Below are positions 52,807-62,262 of a DNA stretch of 64,000 bases, in pieces. The notes beneath the pieces are model-generated. The model saw only the letters and a list, made by a program, of their open reading frames with translations, was not told the origin of the DNA and ran no database searches. Numbering within the stretch: position 1 is the first letter of the stretch; every line of letters starts with the position of its first letter. Source of the DNA: Psychrobacter aquimaris (GTDB lineage: Bacteria > Pseudomonadota > Gammaproteobacteria > Pseudomonadales > Moraxellaceae). Both the position numbers and the translations under genes were made by a program. The stretch is from positions 212,035 to 276,034 of the forward strand of contig NZ_JABASR010000004.1 of the NCBI RefSeq assembly GCF_016107525.1, read 5' to 3'.

Positions 52807-55800
52807 ATGACTCTATCTACCATGACACCGTCTAATCGTACCGCATTGTGTACAGCGAAGATCTCTACGCTGTCATTGGCAATGTTGCTTATGCAATCAA
52901 ACATCGCAATTGCAGCTGATGCATCAAACCCTAACCTACAAATTATCAATAATATTGCAAACGCCAGCTATAACGTTGGCAATCAAAATGAAGTCGCAAT
53001 CTCCAGCACATCAAACCTAGTACAAATTCAATCTTCTAAACTTCCTCAATATGGCATTAGCTTAAATCAACAAACGTTGCGCACAGTTGCACCCAACACT
53101 TGGGTTAATTGGAATAAAACGCTGAGCAACACCAGTTTTAGCGATGAGACTGTTGAGCTAACCCTTGACGTAACACCGTCTATCTCTAATGTTAAAGTTT
53201 ATCAAGATCTTAATGACAACGGAATTGTGGACAGTGAAGATAGTGAAGTCTTCTTCTCTAATTCTCGCACTCAGATCAAACTTGGTCAAGGTGAAAGCAT
53301 GAAAATTATCATGCAAACTCTGTCAAATCCTAACGGCAAGACGGGTGAGACTGAAGATATCAATATCAAGGCTGTTGTTCTTGAAAATCCATCGGTGTCA
53401 TCTGTTAGTGTTACTGAAAAAATGCAGATCGTCGAATCTGGAATAAAATTTACGACGCCTAAATTCGATGAAAACAAAACAACCTCACAACTCAACGAAA
53501 ACGTCTATATTGATGCAAGCTACGCGCAGTGTAACGCCCAGCCGGACAAAACGGATCAAGTGTGGCTGACAATCACGTCCTTGATGACAGGTGACAAGGT
53601 CTCGTGGAAAGCCATTGAAACTGGCAATAATACGGGGCAATATCGCTTGTCTATGCCAACACAAAACAATGCCAATGCCATCAGCGATAAGCTGATTCAA
53701 GCATTAGCAAACGATACTGTGACAGTAAGCTTAGATGCTTGTATTGCTCCTTCTGTTAGCACTGGTGATGAAGAAATACCAGGCGATAGCGACTTGACGT
53801 TCCGTATCGATAATTTATCTTCACAGATCCGTATCGTCGATGACATTCCAAGCCTTGTCGTGAACAAAGAGAGTGATGTCAAAAGTGCCGAGCTTGGTGA
53901 CTATGTCAGCTATACCATCAATATCACCAATAGCGGTAACGCTACTGCTTACGATGTGCAACTAAAAGACGCCCTACCACGTGGCTTTGCCTATGTAGAT
54001 GGTAGCGTACGTGTCAACCAAACTGCTGATATCAATATCAACCAAGAACAAACCACTGAGTTTAAGGCTGACGGTAAATATCAGGTGCTAAATTTAGGTA
54101 ACATGGCAAATGGCGAAAGTAAAAAAATCACTTATCGTGTCTTAATCGGTGCCTCATCATTGGGTGGTGATGGCATCAACCGTGCAACCGCTGTTGCTAA
54201 TAATGAACAAGGTAAAAGCTTAGTCTCAAGAGAAGCGCAGTGGAAGATTGAAGTAGAGCGCGGCGTCATGAATACTGATGGCATCATCATCGGTAAGGTC
54301 TACCACGATATCAACCGTGATGGTATTCAACAAAAAGAAGATGGCGAGCTTGGTGTCGCAGGCGTACGTATTTACATGGAAAACGGTAACTTTGTCGTCA
54401 CCGACCCTGAAGGTAAGTATAACTTCTATGGTGTTAGTGCCAAAACTCATGTCTTAAAAGTTGACCGTACCACCATCCCTCACTCAACCGAGATGGTTAC
54501 TCAAAGTAATCGCAATGCTGGCGATGCTGGCAGCCGTTTCGTTGATTTGAAGTATGGCGAATTACATCGTGCGGATTTCGGTATCTTTGTCGGCATGGGC
54601 GATAGCACTGAGCGTTTGAATACTGAGCTTGTCGCTCGTAGCAACTCAGTAGGTGCTAAGAATGATAGCCTTGAGCAAGCAGTAAAAACTGAGCTAACCC
54701 TAGATCCTGACTACAATCGTGACTACGATGATAATGTAGACGCCAGTGGCTGCAACATCAATGGCGACTTAGATCTGGGTAGTAACTGTGACTCTGCTAT
54801 CGTCAATGAGATGATCAATCCAGCCGCCAATCGGGTTGATATGACCGTAACCACGGTAGCACCACCAGTAGAAAAGGAGCTGGAGGAATATCTCAAAGAA
54901 GTGGCTAACAATGACGTGGGTTTTATCAATTTAAACGAAGGCCAGCAGCTCAGCACTTATAAACAAATGGTACAGGTACAAGCGCCACTGGGTTCAATAT
55001 TTACATTATATGCCAATGGAAAAGCAGTATCAGAACAACATATCGGCAAAACTGCTGAGCAAAAAAAACAGAATGTGACTGCCTTTGATTACTATGCCGT
55101 CGACTTAAAGCGTGGCAACAATACCTTGCGCGGTGTCGCCACTGATGTGAATGGCAAAACTATCTCTGATCAAACCATTACAGTATTAACGCCAGATAAT
55201 TTACAAACCATTGACTACCGTACTCAAGCGCAGCTAGTACCGGCAGATGGCGTTAGCGACCATCAAGTCGTTATTAGCCTAAAAGACCGTGATGGCCGTC
55301 CTTATATCGCCTCAACGCCAATTACTATCGATACCAATATTGGCCGTATTAATCTTAATGACAGCAGTAAAGATCAAGCTGGTACGCAAGTTATTGTCTC
55401 TGGTGGAGAGCTACTCATACCCGTGACCGCGCCAAGCGTACCCGGTAAGGGCGAGTTGGTAATCGATACTGGTACCAGTAAACAAGTGATTCCATTACAG
55501 TTCACGGCTAAGCTGCGTCCACTTATCGCTGTGGGCATCGTCGAAGGTGCCATCTCACTCAAAGACTTTGACGGTAGCAGTATTACAGATGCTCAAGGTG
55601 CCTTTGAACAAGAGCTGAATGATTTTGCCGGTAACGATGACTATACTGCATCTGGTCGTGCCGCCATGTTCCTAAAAGGCAAAGTACGTGGTGATTATTT
55701 GCTGACGCTGGCTTATGACAGTGACAAAAAAGGCGAGCGCCTCGTCCGTGATATTGAGCCTGGTGAGTACTATCCTGTCTATGGTGATTCATCTGCAAAA

Positions 55801-58140
55801 GGCTTTGATGCACAATCAACCAGTAAGCTCTATGTGCGTCTAGACAAGGGTCGCTCGTTCGCTATGTATGGCGATCTAAAAACACAAATTGACAATGATG
55901 AAGGCATCAAACTGGGTCAATACAACCGTACGTTGACTGGTCTAAAAGCCCAATTTGAAGATAACAATACTCGTGTGACTGCGTTTTTGGCAGAGACTAG
56001 TACTAGCCAGCGCGTTAACGAGACTCGCGGCTTAGGTATTTCAGGTCCCTACCCACTGGCGGAGAACTTTGACGCGGTGCTAGAAAACTCTGAAATCGTC
56101 GAAGTTATCACTCGTGACGCCAATAATCCTGGTCTCATCATCAATCGTGAGACGCTAACTCGTTTTGCTGATTACGAGATAGACCCGATTAGCCGCAGCT
56201 TATTTTTAAAAGCCCCTATCGCTAGCCAAGATATCGATGGCAACCCTATTTATCTACGGGTCACTGTAGAAGTAGATGAAGGCGGCGAAAAATACTTGGT
56301 CGGTGGCATTGCCGCTAAGCAACAGTTGACTAATAAAGTCGCCATCGGTGGTAGCTATATCAACAGTGACGACCCACTGAACAAAGAAGAACTTGCTAGT
56401 GTCAATAGCGTTATCAAGTTCAACGATAAGCTAAAGCTCGTTGCTGAATACGCGATGAACAAAGCTGAAAACCCAAATTTTCAGCCAAGCAATCAAATTA
56501 ATGCGACAGAATTAGATGGTCAGAATGCAGAAGGTGATGCCTTACGTATCGAGCTTGACTTTGATAACAAGAAAAACACTCGTGCCAAAGCTTATTATAA
56601 CGATACTGATGAAGGTTTCGTTACTGGGGCCTCACCGCAGACTGCTGGACGGGCTGAGTCGGGTATTGAAGTCACTCATTTAATTAATGATAAAAAGACC
56701 GCGCTAAAACTAGAAGGCATACGCACTAAAGATCATACCACTGATGCTAGCCGCCAAGGTGTCTTAGCCAGTATTGAACAGCGTTTGAGCACCAACATTG
56801 TTGGTGAGATTGGCTTACGTTATTATAAGCAAGATGCGACGGCTGCCTCACGCAATATCCAAGCGGTAACAGACGTTGTAGATGTGACTAATGACACTAT
56901 CTTTAATGACGATATTATCAATCAGTCGGCACTAAATAATGTTAGTGACTCTGAAAAAGATATTGAAGGTACCACCGCCCGCGCTCGTATCACGGCACGA
57001 TTACCAAAGCTCAATGACTCTTTAGTATTTGCAGAATATGAGCAAGATATCGAGAACAGTAATCGTAATGCAACCTCTATCGGAGGCGAAACGCCGCTAG
57101 GTGGTTTAGGTCGCCTATACGCCCGTCATGACTTGATCAACAGTCTATCTGGTAGCTATGGTCTTGATGATACTGAAGAACGCCAACGTACCGTATTTGG
57201 TTTTGATGCCAACTATATGAAAGACGGCAAAGTCTATAGCGAATACCGCATGCGCGATGCTATCAGTGCCCGCGAAGCTGAAGCGGCCATCGGTCTTAAG
57301 AACAAATGGTATGTCCAGCAAGGTTTAACCATCAATACTCTATTTGAGCGTGTTGAATCATTAGAGGGTGATACCGAAAACACCGCAACAGCAGCGGGCA
57401 TTGGTGTAGAGTATCTTGCGAAAGAAAACTACAAAGCATCAGGACGCTTTGAGAAACGTTGGGGTGAAACAAGCGATACTTTACTTGGTAGCGCAGGTAT
57501 TGCTTATCGCTATACCGACGATGTGACTCTGTTGGCCAAAGACATCTACTCGCGCGTCGATTATGACGATGGCAATCGCACGATTAATCGTTTCCAGCTA
57601 GGGGCTGCTTATCGTGATTATGATAGCAATCAGTTAGACATGTTAGCCAAGCTTGAATATCGCTTAGATGATAACAGTACTGGCGATGATGCCTATCAAA
57701 AAGACGCCGTTATCTGGTCATTGAGTGGTAACTATCATCCAACGCGTCCGCTGACGTTATCAGGTCGTTATGCAGGTAAATATACTCAATTTGATGCAGA
57801 TAATATCAGCAGTGACAATACAGCTCATGCGCTTTATACTCGTGGTCTGTATGACATCAGTGAGCGCTGGGATGTAGGCTTGCAAGCAGGCACTTATTGG
57901 AACAAACAAGCAGATGATATATCTTATATGCTGGGTGCTGAAGTGGGCTATAGTCCAATGACCAATCTTTGGTTGTCACTAGGTTATAACTTTATGGGCT
58001 TTGAGGATGAAGACATCGCCTATGATGATACAACCCAGCAGGGCGCTTACTTTAGACTACGTTTCAAGTTTGACGAAAACTTATTCAAACGTGATGATCC
58101 ACGCAAAAACAAGCATTTAACGACCCATTCTACATTGTAA
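52807..58140 (+). CDS. Giant surface protein: DUF11 + SdrD_B + Ig-like domains fused to an outer-membrane beta-barrel
   Basis: About 1777 residues from the ATG at 52807; the frame is open to 52762 but that ATG is inside a hairpin. A signal peptide ends near NIAIA (cleavage before ADAS). The mature N-terminus has IINNIANASYNVGN...NEVAISS, matching the 678-residue neighbour. A DUF11-like domain begins near 350 (LVVNKESDVKSAELGDYVSY...LPRGFAYVDGSV). An SdrD_B/Cna-B-like domain is near 492-560 (GKVYHDINRDGIQQ...GVAGVRIYMENG). An invasin-type Ig-like domain lies near 800-890. From about 950 on, amphipathic strands with alternating aromatics (FLKGKVRGDYLLTLAYDS, YYPVYGDSS) look like a large outer-membrane beta-barrel, ending at GAYFRLRFKFDENLF plus a short polar tail. 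Proposed role: anchor and display. Function inferred only. Confidence 0.78.
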   Translation: MTLSTMTPSNRTALCTAKISTLSLAMLLMQSNIAIAADASNPNLQIINNIANASYNVGNQNEVAISSTSNLVQIQSSKLPQYGISLNQQTLRTVAPNTWVNWNKTLSNTSFSDETVELTLDVTPSISNVKVYQDLNDNGIVDSEDSEVFFSNSRTQIKLGQGESMKIIMQTLSNPNGKTGETEDINIKAVVLENPSVSSVSVTEKMQIVESGIKFTTPKFDENKTTSQLNENVYIDASYAQCNAQPDKTDQVWLTITSLMTGDKVSWKAIETGNNTGQYRLSMPTQNNANAISDKLIQALANDTVTVSLDACIAPSVSTGDEEIPGDSDLTFRIDNLSSQIRIVDDIPSLVVNKESDVKSAELGDYVSYTINITNSGNATAYDVQLKDALPRGFAYVDGSVRVNQTADININQEQTTEFKADGKYQVLNLGNMANGESKKITYRVLIGASSLGGDGINRATAVANNEQGKSLVSREAQWKIEVERGVMNTDGIIIGKVYHDINRDGIQQKEDGELGVAGVRIYMENGNFVVTDPEGKYNFYGVSAKTHVLKVDRTTIPHSTEMVTQSNRNAGDAGSRFVDLKYGELHRADFGIFVGMGDSTERLNTELVARSNSVGAKNDSLEQAVKTELTLDPDYNRDYDDNVDASGCNINGDLDLGSNCDSAIVNEMINPAANRVDMTVTTVAPPVEKELEEYLKEVANNDVGFINLNEGQQLSTYKQMVQVQAPLGSIFTLYANGKAVSEQHIGKTAEQKKQNVTAFDYYAVDLKRGNNTLRGVATDVNGKTISDQTITVLTPDNLQTIDYRTQAQLVPADGVSDHQVVISLKDRDGRPYIASTPITIDTNIGRINLNDSSKDQAGTQVIVSGGELLIPVTAPSVPGKGELVIDTGTSKQVIPLQFTAKLRPLIAVGIVEGAISLKDFDGSSITDAQGAFEQELNDFAGNDDYTASGRAAMFLKGKVRGDYLLTLAYDSDKKGERLVRDIEPGEYYPVYGDSSAKGFDAQSTSKLYVRLDKGRSFAMYGDLKTQIDNDEGIKLGQYNRTLTGLKAQFEDNNTRVTAFLAETSTSQRVNETRGLGISGPYPLAENFDAVLENSEIVEVITRDANNPGLIINRETLTRFADYEIDPISRSLFLKAPIASQDIDGNPIYLRVTVEVDEGGEKYLVGGIAAKQQLTNKVAIGGSYINSDDPLNKEELASVNSVIKFNDKLKLVAEYAMNKAENPNFQPSNQINATELDGQNAEGDALRIELDFDNKKNTRAKAYYNDTDEGFVTGASPQTAGRAESGIEVTHLINDKKTALKLEGIRTKDHTTDASRQGVLASIEQRLSTNIVGEIGLRYYKQDATAASRNIQAVTDVVDVTNDTIFNDDIINQSALNNVSDSEKDIEGTTARARITARLPKLNDSLVFAEYEQDIENSNRNATSIGGETPLGGLGRLYARHDLINSLSGSYGLDDTEERQRTVFGFDANYMKDGKVYSEYRMRDAISAREAEAAIGLKNKWYVQQGLTINTLFERVESLEGDTENTATAAGIGVEYLAKENYKASGRFEKRWGETSDTLLGSAGIAYRYTDDVTLLAKDIYSRVDYDDGNRTINRFQLGAAYRDYDSNQLDMLAKLEYRLDDNSTGDDAYQKDAVIWSLSGNYHPTRPLTLSGRYAGKYTQFDADNISSDNTAHALYTRGLYDISERWDVGLQAGTYWNKQADDISYMLGAEVGYSPMTNLWLSLGYNFMGFEDEDIAYDDTTQQGAYFRLRFKFDENLFKRDDPRKNKHLTTHSTL

Positions 58141-58294
58141 TGTAGTCTCATTGTCGTGTTATCATCTGACGACAATGCGGGCGTTATCGCGCTGTTCATC
58201 ATATTACATGACAAATATATTTTAATAAGCAATGAAATCAGCGCCGAAAATTGCAAGTACTGATACTGATCCGCTTAATATAAGGTTTTGCATC

Positions 58295-59068
58295 ATGCCT
58301 AATCCTGCCAACAAAGCAGCCCATTATAAACAGCCTATAACGGCTTTATTATCGACTGTTTTGTTCCTGACAATGACCTCGGTTGCATCGGCGGGTCCTC
58401 ATATTCCTGAAATGACAGTAACCCATGGCGCTACTCACTGTGCCAATGATATTCAAACTCAGCCTCACCGCCCAAAATACCAAAGTACGCGCCAACGTAA
58501 TATGAATTGCATGCTGACACAGTTACAACCGTACCAACAAAAAAATATGAGCGCACGTCAGCAATATTTTGCCTATAAAGCTCAGGCTTGGCTTAACTAT
58601 GCCCTTCATCAAGACAGTATGAATAGTCGTTCACCTGCTGGCCAGCAAGCCGCACAGGCAGCGGAGACGATTTTGAACACCTTAAAAAATGGCAAGGAAC
58701 AAGATCTCAACCTTATTCAAGACATACCATCAAACTCTGCTCTCATGCGCCCTGATCTATGGGCGACCTTAAGTGCACTCAAAGATAGTGGTGGTATCAA
58801 GTCAGCACCACGAGAGATAGCCTTCAGCGAGGTCGCTTTAATTTGGGCCGCTACGAACCAATGCGAGCGCGGCTGGCGGGAATCAGGTATCCATTTCCGC
58901 ATGGCAGATCGTTGGCTTGAACAAGCCCGCGAAGCTTACGTCAATACCCATGATTCACAGACCAACGTCGCTTTGGAAGAATTGATCGTCAGCTATTATA
59001 AGCAATATGAGACATTAGATACGAGTGCTGATAGTTGCCGTGGGCAAGTATTAACGCCTATCCGTTAA
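58295..59068 (+). CDS. Exported alpha-helical hypothetical protein
   Basis: 257 residues from the ATG at 58295, which has an AAGG site nine bases upstream; an earlier in-frame ATG at 58232 has a weaker one. A signal peptide (ITALLSTVLFLTMTSVASA) is cleaved before GPHI. The mature part is helical and rich in Gln, Ala and Arg, with NCMLTQLQPYQQKNMSARQQYFAYKAQAWLNYA, and Cys at three places. It lacks an OmpA peptidoglycan-binding domain and a lipobox. It is last in the surface cluster, 154 bases after the giant gene. I do not recognise the family; a periplasmic accessory of the giant protein is inferred from position. Confidence 0.7.
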   Translation: MPNPANKAAHYKQPITALLSTVLFLTMTSVASAGPHIPEMTVTHGATHCANDIQTQPHRPKYQSTRQRNMNCMLTQLQPYQQKNMSARQQYFAYKAQAWLNYALHQDSMNSRSPAGQQAAQAAETILNTLKNGKEQDLNLIQDIPSNSALMRPDLWATLSALKDSGGIKSAPREIAFSEVALIWAATNQCERGWRESGIHFRMADRWLEQAREAYVNTHDSQTNVALEELIVSYYKQYETLDTSADSCRGQVLTPIR

Positions 59069-59096
59069 GTCCATTATTACCACTGCTCATCAAGGC

Positions 59097-59147
59097 AGTA
59101 AATACAGAAAAAGCCGACATATGATGTCGGCTTTTTCTGTATTTACT
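59097..59147. terminator. Bidirectional terminator with perfect 24-bp stem
   Basis: The arms 59097-59120 and 59124-59147 are perfectly complementary over 24 bases with a three-base loop, and contain A5 and T5 runs beside the GC core GCCGACAT. It lies between the convergent surface cluster and the TetR gene. Confidence 0.93.
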
Positions 59148-59155
59148 TAGATGAT

Positions 59156-59182
59156 ATTAGAGCATGTTAACCATGCCCTAAT
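59156..59182. repeat. Short inverted repeat related to the element at 37.8 kb
   Basis: ATTAGAGCATG, five bases and CATGCCCTAAT pair at ten of eleven positions. Its termini resemble those of the 37799-37870 element (TAGAGC[GA]TG... and CATGCCCTA). It may be an internally deleted copy. Confidence 0.35.
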
Positions 59183-59212
59183 GTCTTTTTATCACCTATA
59201 TAGCGAAAAAAA

Positions 59213-59905
59213 CTAACGATTTTTACGCGGTAGCTTTTCTGGTAGATAGCAACGCAAATAAGCGATAAATGCGGTGTTCGCTTCTTGGATATATTCATTG
59301 GTAATGCTTTGATGACGACGATAAGACAATGTGAATATCGCATTAATAATGCTATAAGCAATCAATAGCGTGTCTTGAATATCGTGGAAACTCGGCATCT
59401 CATAACGCTCTGACAAACGCTTATAAACCAAATCGACAATTTGATGATCGATATCTTCACCAAAACTATCACCTTCAAAATCAGGCGTGTTCGTGTCATA
59501 AATGAGCTTGGCTTTGGTTTCGTCGTTATGGAATATCGTCACACACTTATCAATAAGTGCCGTCAAATAGCCCTGCCATCTGTCATAATTACCAATATCG
59601 ACCGTTTCTACTATTTCTAATATTTCGATAGCATTCAAAAAACGCAATGCTAAAAATATTGCTTCGATGTTAGGGAAGAAGTGATAAGCAGAAGCTCTTG
59701 GAATGCCGGCTTCTTCACATACAGCAGCCAAAGTAATATCATTAATAGGTTGGGTTTCACTCAATTTTTTGGCACCAGCCAAAAGTTTTTGACGGCGCGC
59801 ACGGCCTTGCTGGCTAGTAAACTTAAACTTATTCGGTACCAGTTTTTTTGCCAGTTCCGAGTCTACCAACACATCTTCAATCTTTTCGTCTTTATTTTCG
59901 CTCAT
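59213..59905 (-). CDS. TetR family transcriptional regulator
   Basis: 230 residues. The N-terminal helix-turn-helix is recognisable: RRQKLLAGAKKLSETQPINDITLAAVCEEAGIPRASAYHFFPNIEAI, with the SAYHFF recognition helix in the usual place near residue 75. The C-terminal ligand domain is variable, with a short acidic segment. An unusual basic lead (LVPNKFKFTSQQGRARRQK) precedes the HTH. Starts at 59905 or the adjacent ATG at 59908. It is convergent with the surface cluster, separated by a strong terminator. There is no adjacent divergent efflux or enzyme gene, so its target and ligand are unknown; the surface cluster is one possibility by proximity only. Confidence 0.9.
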   Translation of the reverse strand: MSENKDEKIEDVLVDSELAKKLVPNKFKFTSQQGRARRQKLLAGAKKLSETQPINDITLAAVCEEAGIPRASAYHFFPNIEAIFLALRFLNAIEILEIVETVDIGNYDRWQGYLTALIDKCVTIFHNDETKAKLIYDTNTPDFEGDSFGEDIDHQIVDLVYKRLSERYEMPSFHDIQDTLLIAYSIINAIFTLSYRRHQSITNEYIQEANTAFIAYLRCYLPEKLPRKNR

Positions 59906-60142
59906 CATAATTCTCTTAATGTTACACCCTATTTTATGAATATAATCTTCAATAGTTAGTATTCGCCCTAAATTGAAGAGTTACATCCTATTAGCTAATA
60001 ATGTAGAACTGGTATCAGCACTACTACGTCTAACGGAGTGGCATCATAAACGCTTGTACACTATCAAGCAAGGGAGATAAATGGGTTTAAAAAAATGTAT
60101 AGGTCAACCATTTAATAGCGTTAACCAAGCAATGTAATAAAA

Positions 60143-61171
60143 TTAATCATTGAGTTTAATTTTCGCTCTTATAATACCATGATCGATGACCCTATCTGCA
60201 TAATCCCACTTCAAATGGTCATTAAAATAGTCCACTCTTTCAACCTGACCAAGTGAAAACTTACTATCAGGTAGAAATTCTTCTGAAACAAATAACTGAT
60301 CAATCACTTCTGGCATACCTTGATATATATGGGTATATGCCACATCTTTCATCCAGCCATAGCGTGCTTGGATGCGAGCAGCATCGAATAAGGCAACATC
60401 ACGCATGCCTTTATCGTAATTAACTTCACCAGTCTCAGCCATCAATTGGGTAGTGACGCTACCGGTGACATCGTTCATATCACCTAATAAAATCAATGGC
60501 TCTCGAGTATGGTGCAAACGCTCTATGATAGACATACGGATAGAGGCAGCTTCTGCAGCGCGCATACATAAACTACGGAGCTTGGCACGGACTCGAATAT
60601 TTGGATCATCCATGTCTTCTAACAAATCGCCATTTTCATCACGTAAGAAAAAAGCACGTTTACTTTTTAGATGCGCCGTAATAATCGTTATCGGTTGACC
60701 AAAGGCATCAACCCGTACTACCAATGGTGGACGATTAAAACGTAGATAAGGGCCAATATCAGGGATATCAATCACCGCTTTTGGTGCAATATCTTCAAGC
60801 AAGCTGCTTTCTAATTGTTCAAAGCGACTAATGATACCAACGGCAGGAGTGTTTTGCGCCCCTTTTCCATGGGTATAAGGGCTTGAACTGTCATTACTTG
60901 CCAATGGTATAACGACATGCTCGGGCTTAAACCCCAATGATACCGCCAATGCTTCAAGCGCTTCACTATCCCAGACTTCTTGTACTGCAATAATATCGGC
61001 ATGAGCCTTTGCTAATAAATCGGTAATGCCGCGTAGCTTATGCTCGTATTCATTATCATTGTAAGCCGGCGCATTGTCGTAATAAATTCGGTTAGGATTG
61101 GCAAGATTGAGCAAATTGGCAGTGGCGATATAAAATTGTTTGGCGCTGTTACCTGCTGCGTTACTGGTCAT
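60143..61171 (-). CDS. Endonuclease/exonuclease/phosphatase family protein
   Basis: 342 residues of the EEP (DNase I/exonuclease III-like) fold. Motifs: ATANLLNLANPN (catalytic Asn), VQEVWDSEALEAL (metal-binding Glu), ITAHLKSKR, LILLGDMNDV (Asp and Asn) and the final DHGIIRAKI (catalytic His after Asp). No signal peptide is seen, so a cytosolic nuclease or phosphodiesterase is likely. Substrate is not predictable; such proteins can act on DNA, lipid headgroups or inositol phosphates. An AGG-type site precedes the ATG. Confidence 0.88.
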   Translation of the reverse strand: MTSNAAGNSAKQFYIATANLLNLANPNRIYYDNAPAYNDNEYEHKLRGITDLLAKAHADIIAVQEVWDSEALEALAVSLGFKPEHVVIPLASNDSSSPYTHGKGAQNTPAVGIISRFEQLESSLLEDIAPKAVIDIPDIGPYLRFNRPPLVVRVDAFGQPITIITAHLKSKRAFFLRDENGDLLEDMDDPNIRVRAKLRSLCMRAAEAASIRMSIIERLHHTREPLILLGDMNDVTGSVTTQLMAETGEVNYDKGMRDVALFDAARIQARYGWMKDVAYTHIYQGMPEVIDQLFVSEEFLPDSKFSLGQVERVDYFNDHLKWDYADRVIDHGIIRAKIKLND

Positions 61172-61498
61172 AAATTACCTATTATTTTTATTTTAGATTA
61201 TTGCTTCTAAAGATAACCTTGCTATTAGATATATTCATATATACTAATATACAGTAAAAAAGCCTCCAAAGAAATCTTTGGAAGCTTTAAAATAGCATAA
61301 ATTGAAATTACTTAGTCTATTAACAGAATAAAGTCTACAATTAGACTAATCACAGTGATAAGATAGTAAGCTTATGTGCTATTTACTTACTTAAATTAGA
61401 TATGCTGTTAGTTTCGCTTATTTAATTTAAAGATAGCACTACTACCTACTATCACCTCATTCACAATAGTATTCGCCTATAGGGGTCAACTGCCCTTA
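61172..61498. other. Intergenic region between the EEP gene and the glycine-zipper gene
   Basis: 327 bases, AT-rich. It holds the terminator for the glycine-zipper gene (61258-61293) and, nearer 61172, presumably the EEP promoter. Nothing else is evident. Confidence 0.55.
61258..61293 (-). terminator. Intrinsic terminator of the glycine-zipper gene
   Basis: On the minus strand AAGCTTCCAAAG, four bases and CTTTGGAGGCTT form a 12-position stem (one mismatch) followed by T6. It lies about 205 bases beyond the stop codon. Confidence 0.75.
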
Positions 61499-62011
61499 TT
61501 ACGACACACGATTCCATGCGTCATGCGATGCTCTGCGTGCCTCTTCCCACTCCATGCGCGATTCACCTTTTACTTCATGCCATGAACGCTCTAATTCAGC
61601 TTCATGATCTTCAAAGCGCGCATCGACAGGATAACGAGCACGATTGGCATACCCTACTGCATAGGCTGGATGTAGATCACGGTCGAAATCATAACCTTCT
61701 TTATAATAATCTACATTTGCATATTCTGCACGCCAGTAAGCCTCTTCACGCGTTGGGTCAATCGCTTCTGCTGCTGCATGTCCTGCACCGCCACCAACGA
61801 TAGCACCAATAGCACCGCCAATTAGCGTACCAAGTGGGCCAGCCATTGTACCAATTGCTGCACCCGCTGCTGCACCGCCGATACCACCAATACCCGTCCC
61901 TATTGGATGCGAGCCTGGCTCACCTGTAATAATGTCAGCATTCAAATCTTGCTTGGTTTCTTTTGACATGTGCTTTACTTCACTGCGATCAATACCGTCA
62001 TGGTTACTCAT
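61499..62011 (-). CDS. Glycine-zipper protein
   Basis: 170 residues. Residues about 38-82 form a glycine-zipper hairpin (GTGIGGIGGAAAGAAIG...GAIGAIVGGGAGH), two short helices that insert in membranes or pack together. The C-terminal half is charged and aromatic (EEAYWRAEYANVDYY...LHPAYAVGYANR). There is no signal peptide, so a cytosolic or inner-membrane-associated stress protein is more likely than an envelope protein. AAGGA ribosome site before the ATG. Similar proteins are common and uncharacterised in Moraxellaceae, from memory. Confidence 0.8.
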   Translation of the reverse strand: MSNHDGIDRSEVKHMSKETKQDLNADIITGEPGSHPIGTGIGGIGGAAAGAAIGTMAGPLGTLIGGAIGAIVGGGAGHAAAEAIDPTREEAYWRAEYANVDYYKEGYDFDRDLHPAYAVGYANRARYPVDARFEDHEAELERSWHEVKGESRMEWEEARRASHDAWNRVS

Positions 62012-62262
62012 TATATTTTCCTTAAATTATTTATTATTTGTTGAATTATTTGTTTGCTAAAAAACTAGCGGTCTTGCTAAATCCAACTGAAGTATAGAAA
62101 TTTATAGGTAAGGACAGATAGGCTGATTATGTAAACTGTGTCCGTATTGCGATTGCCTTGCGTTACAGCCTGTATCTTTATAACGATTTTGTAGGACAGT
62201 GAAGCGTTTTAAGTAATTTTTCATTCAGTTGTTACAATATTTTTATTCATCTATTCAAATAC

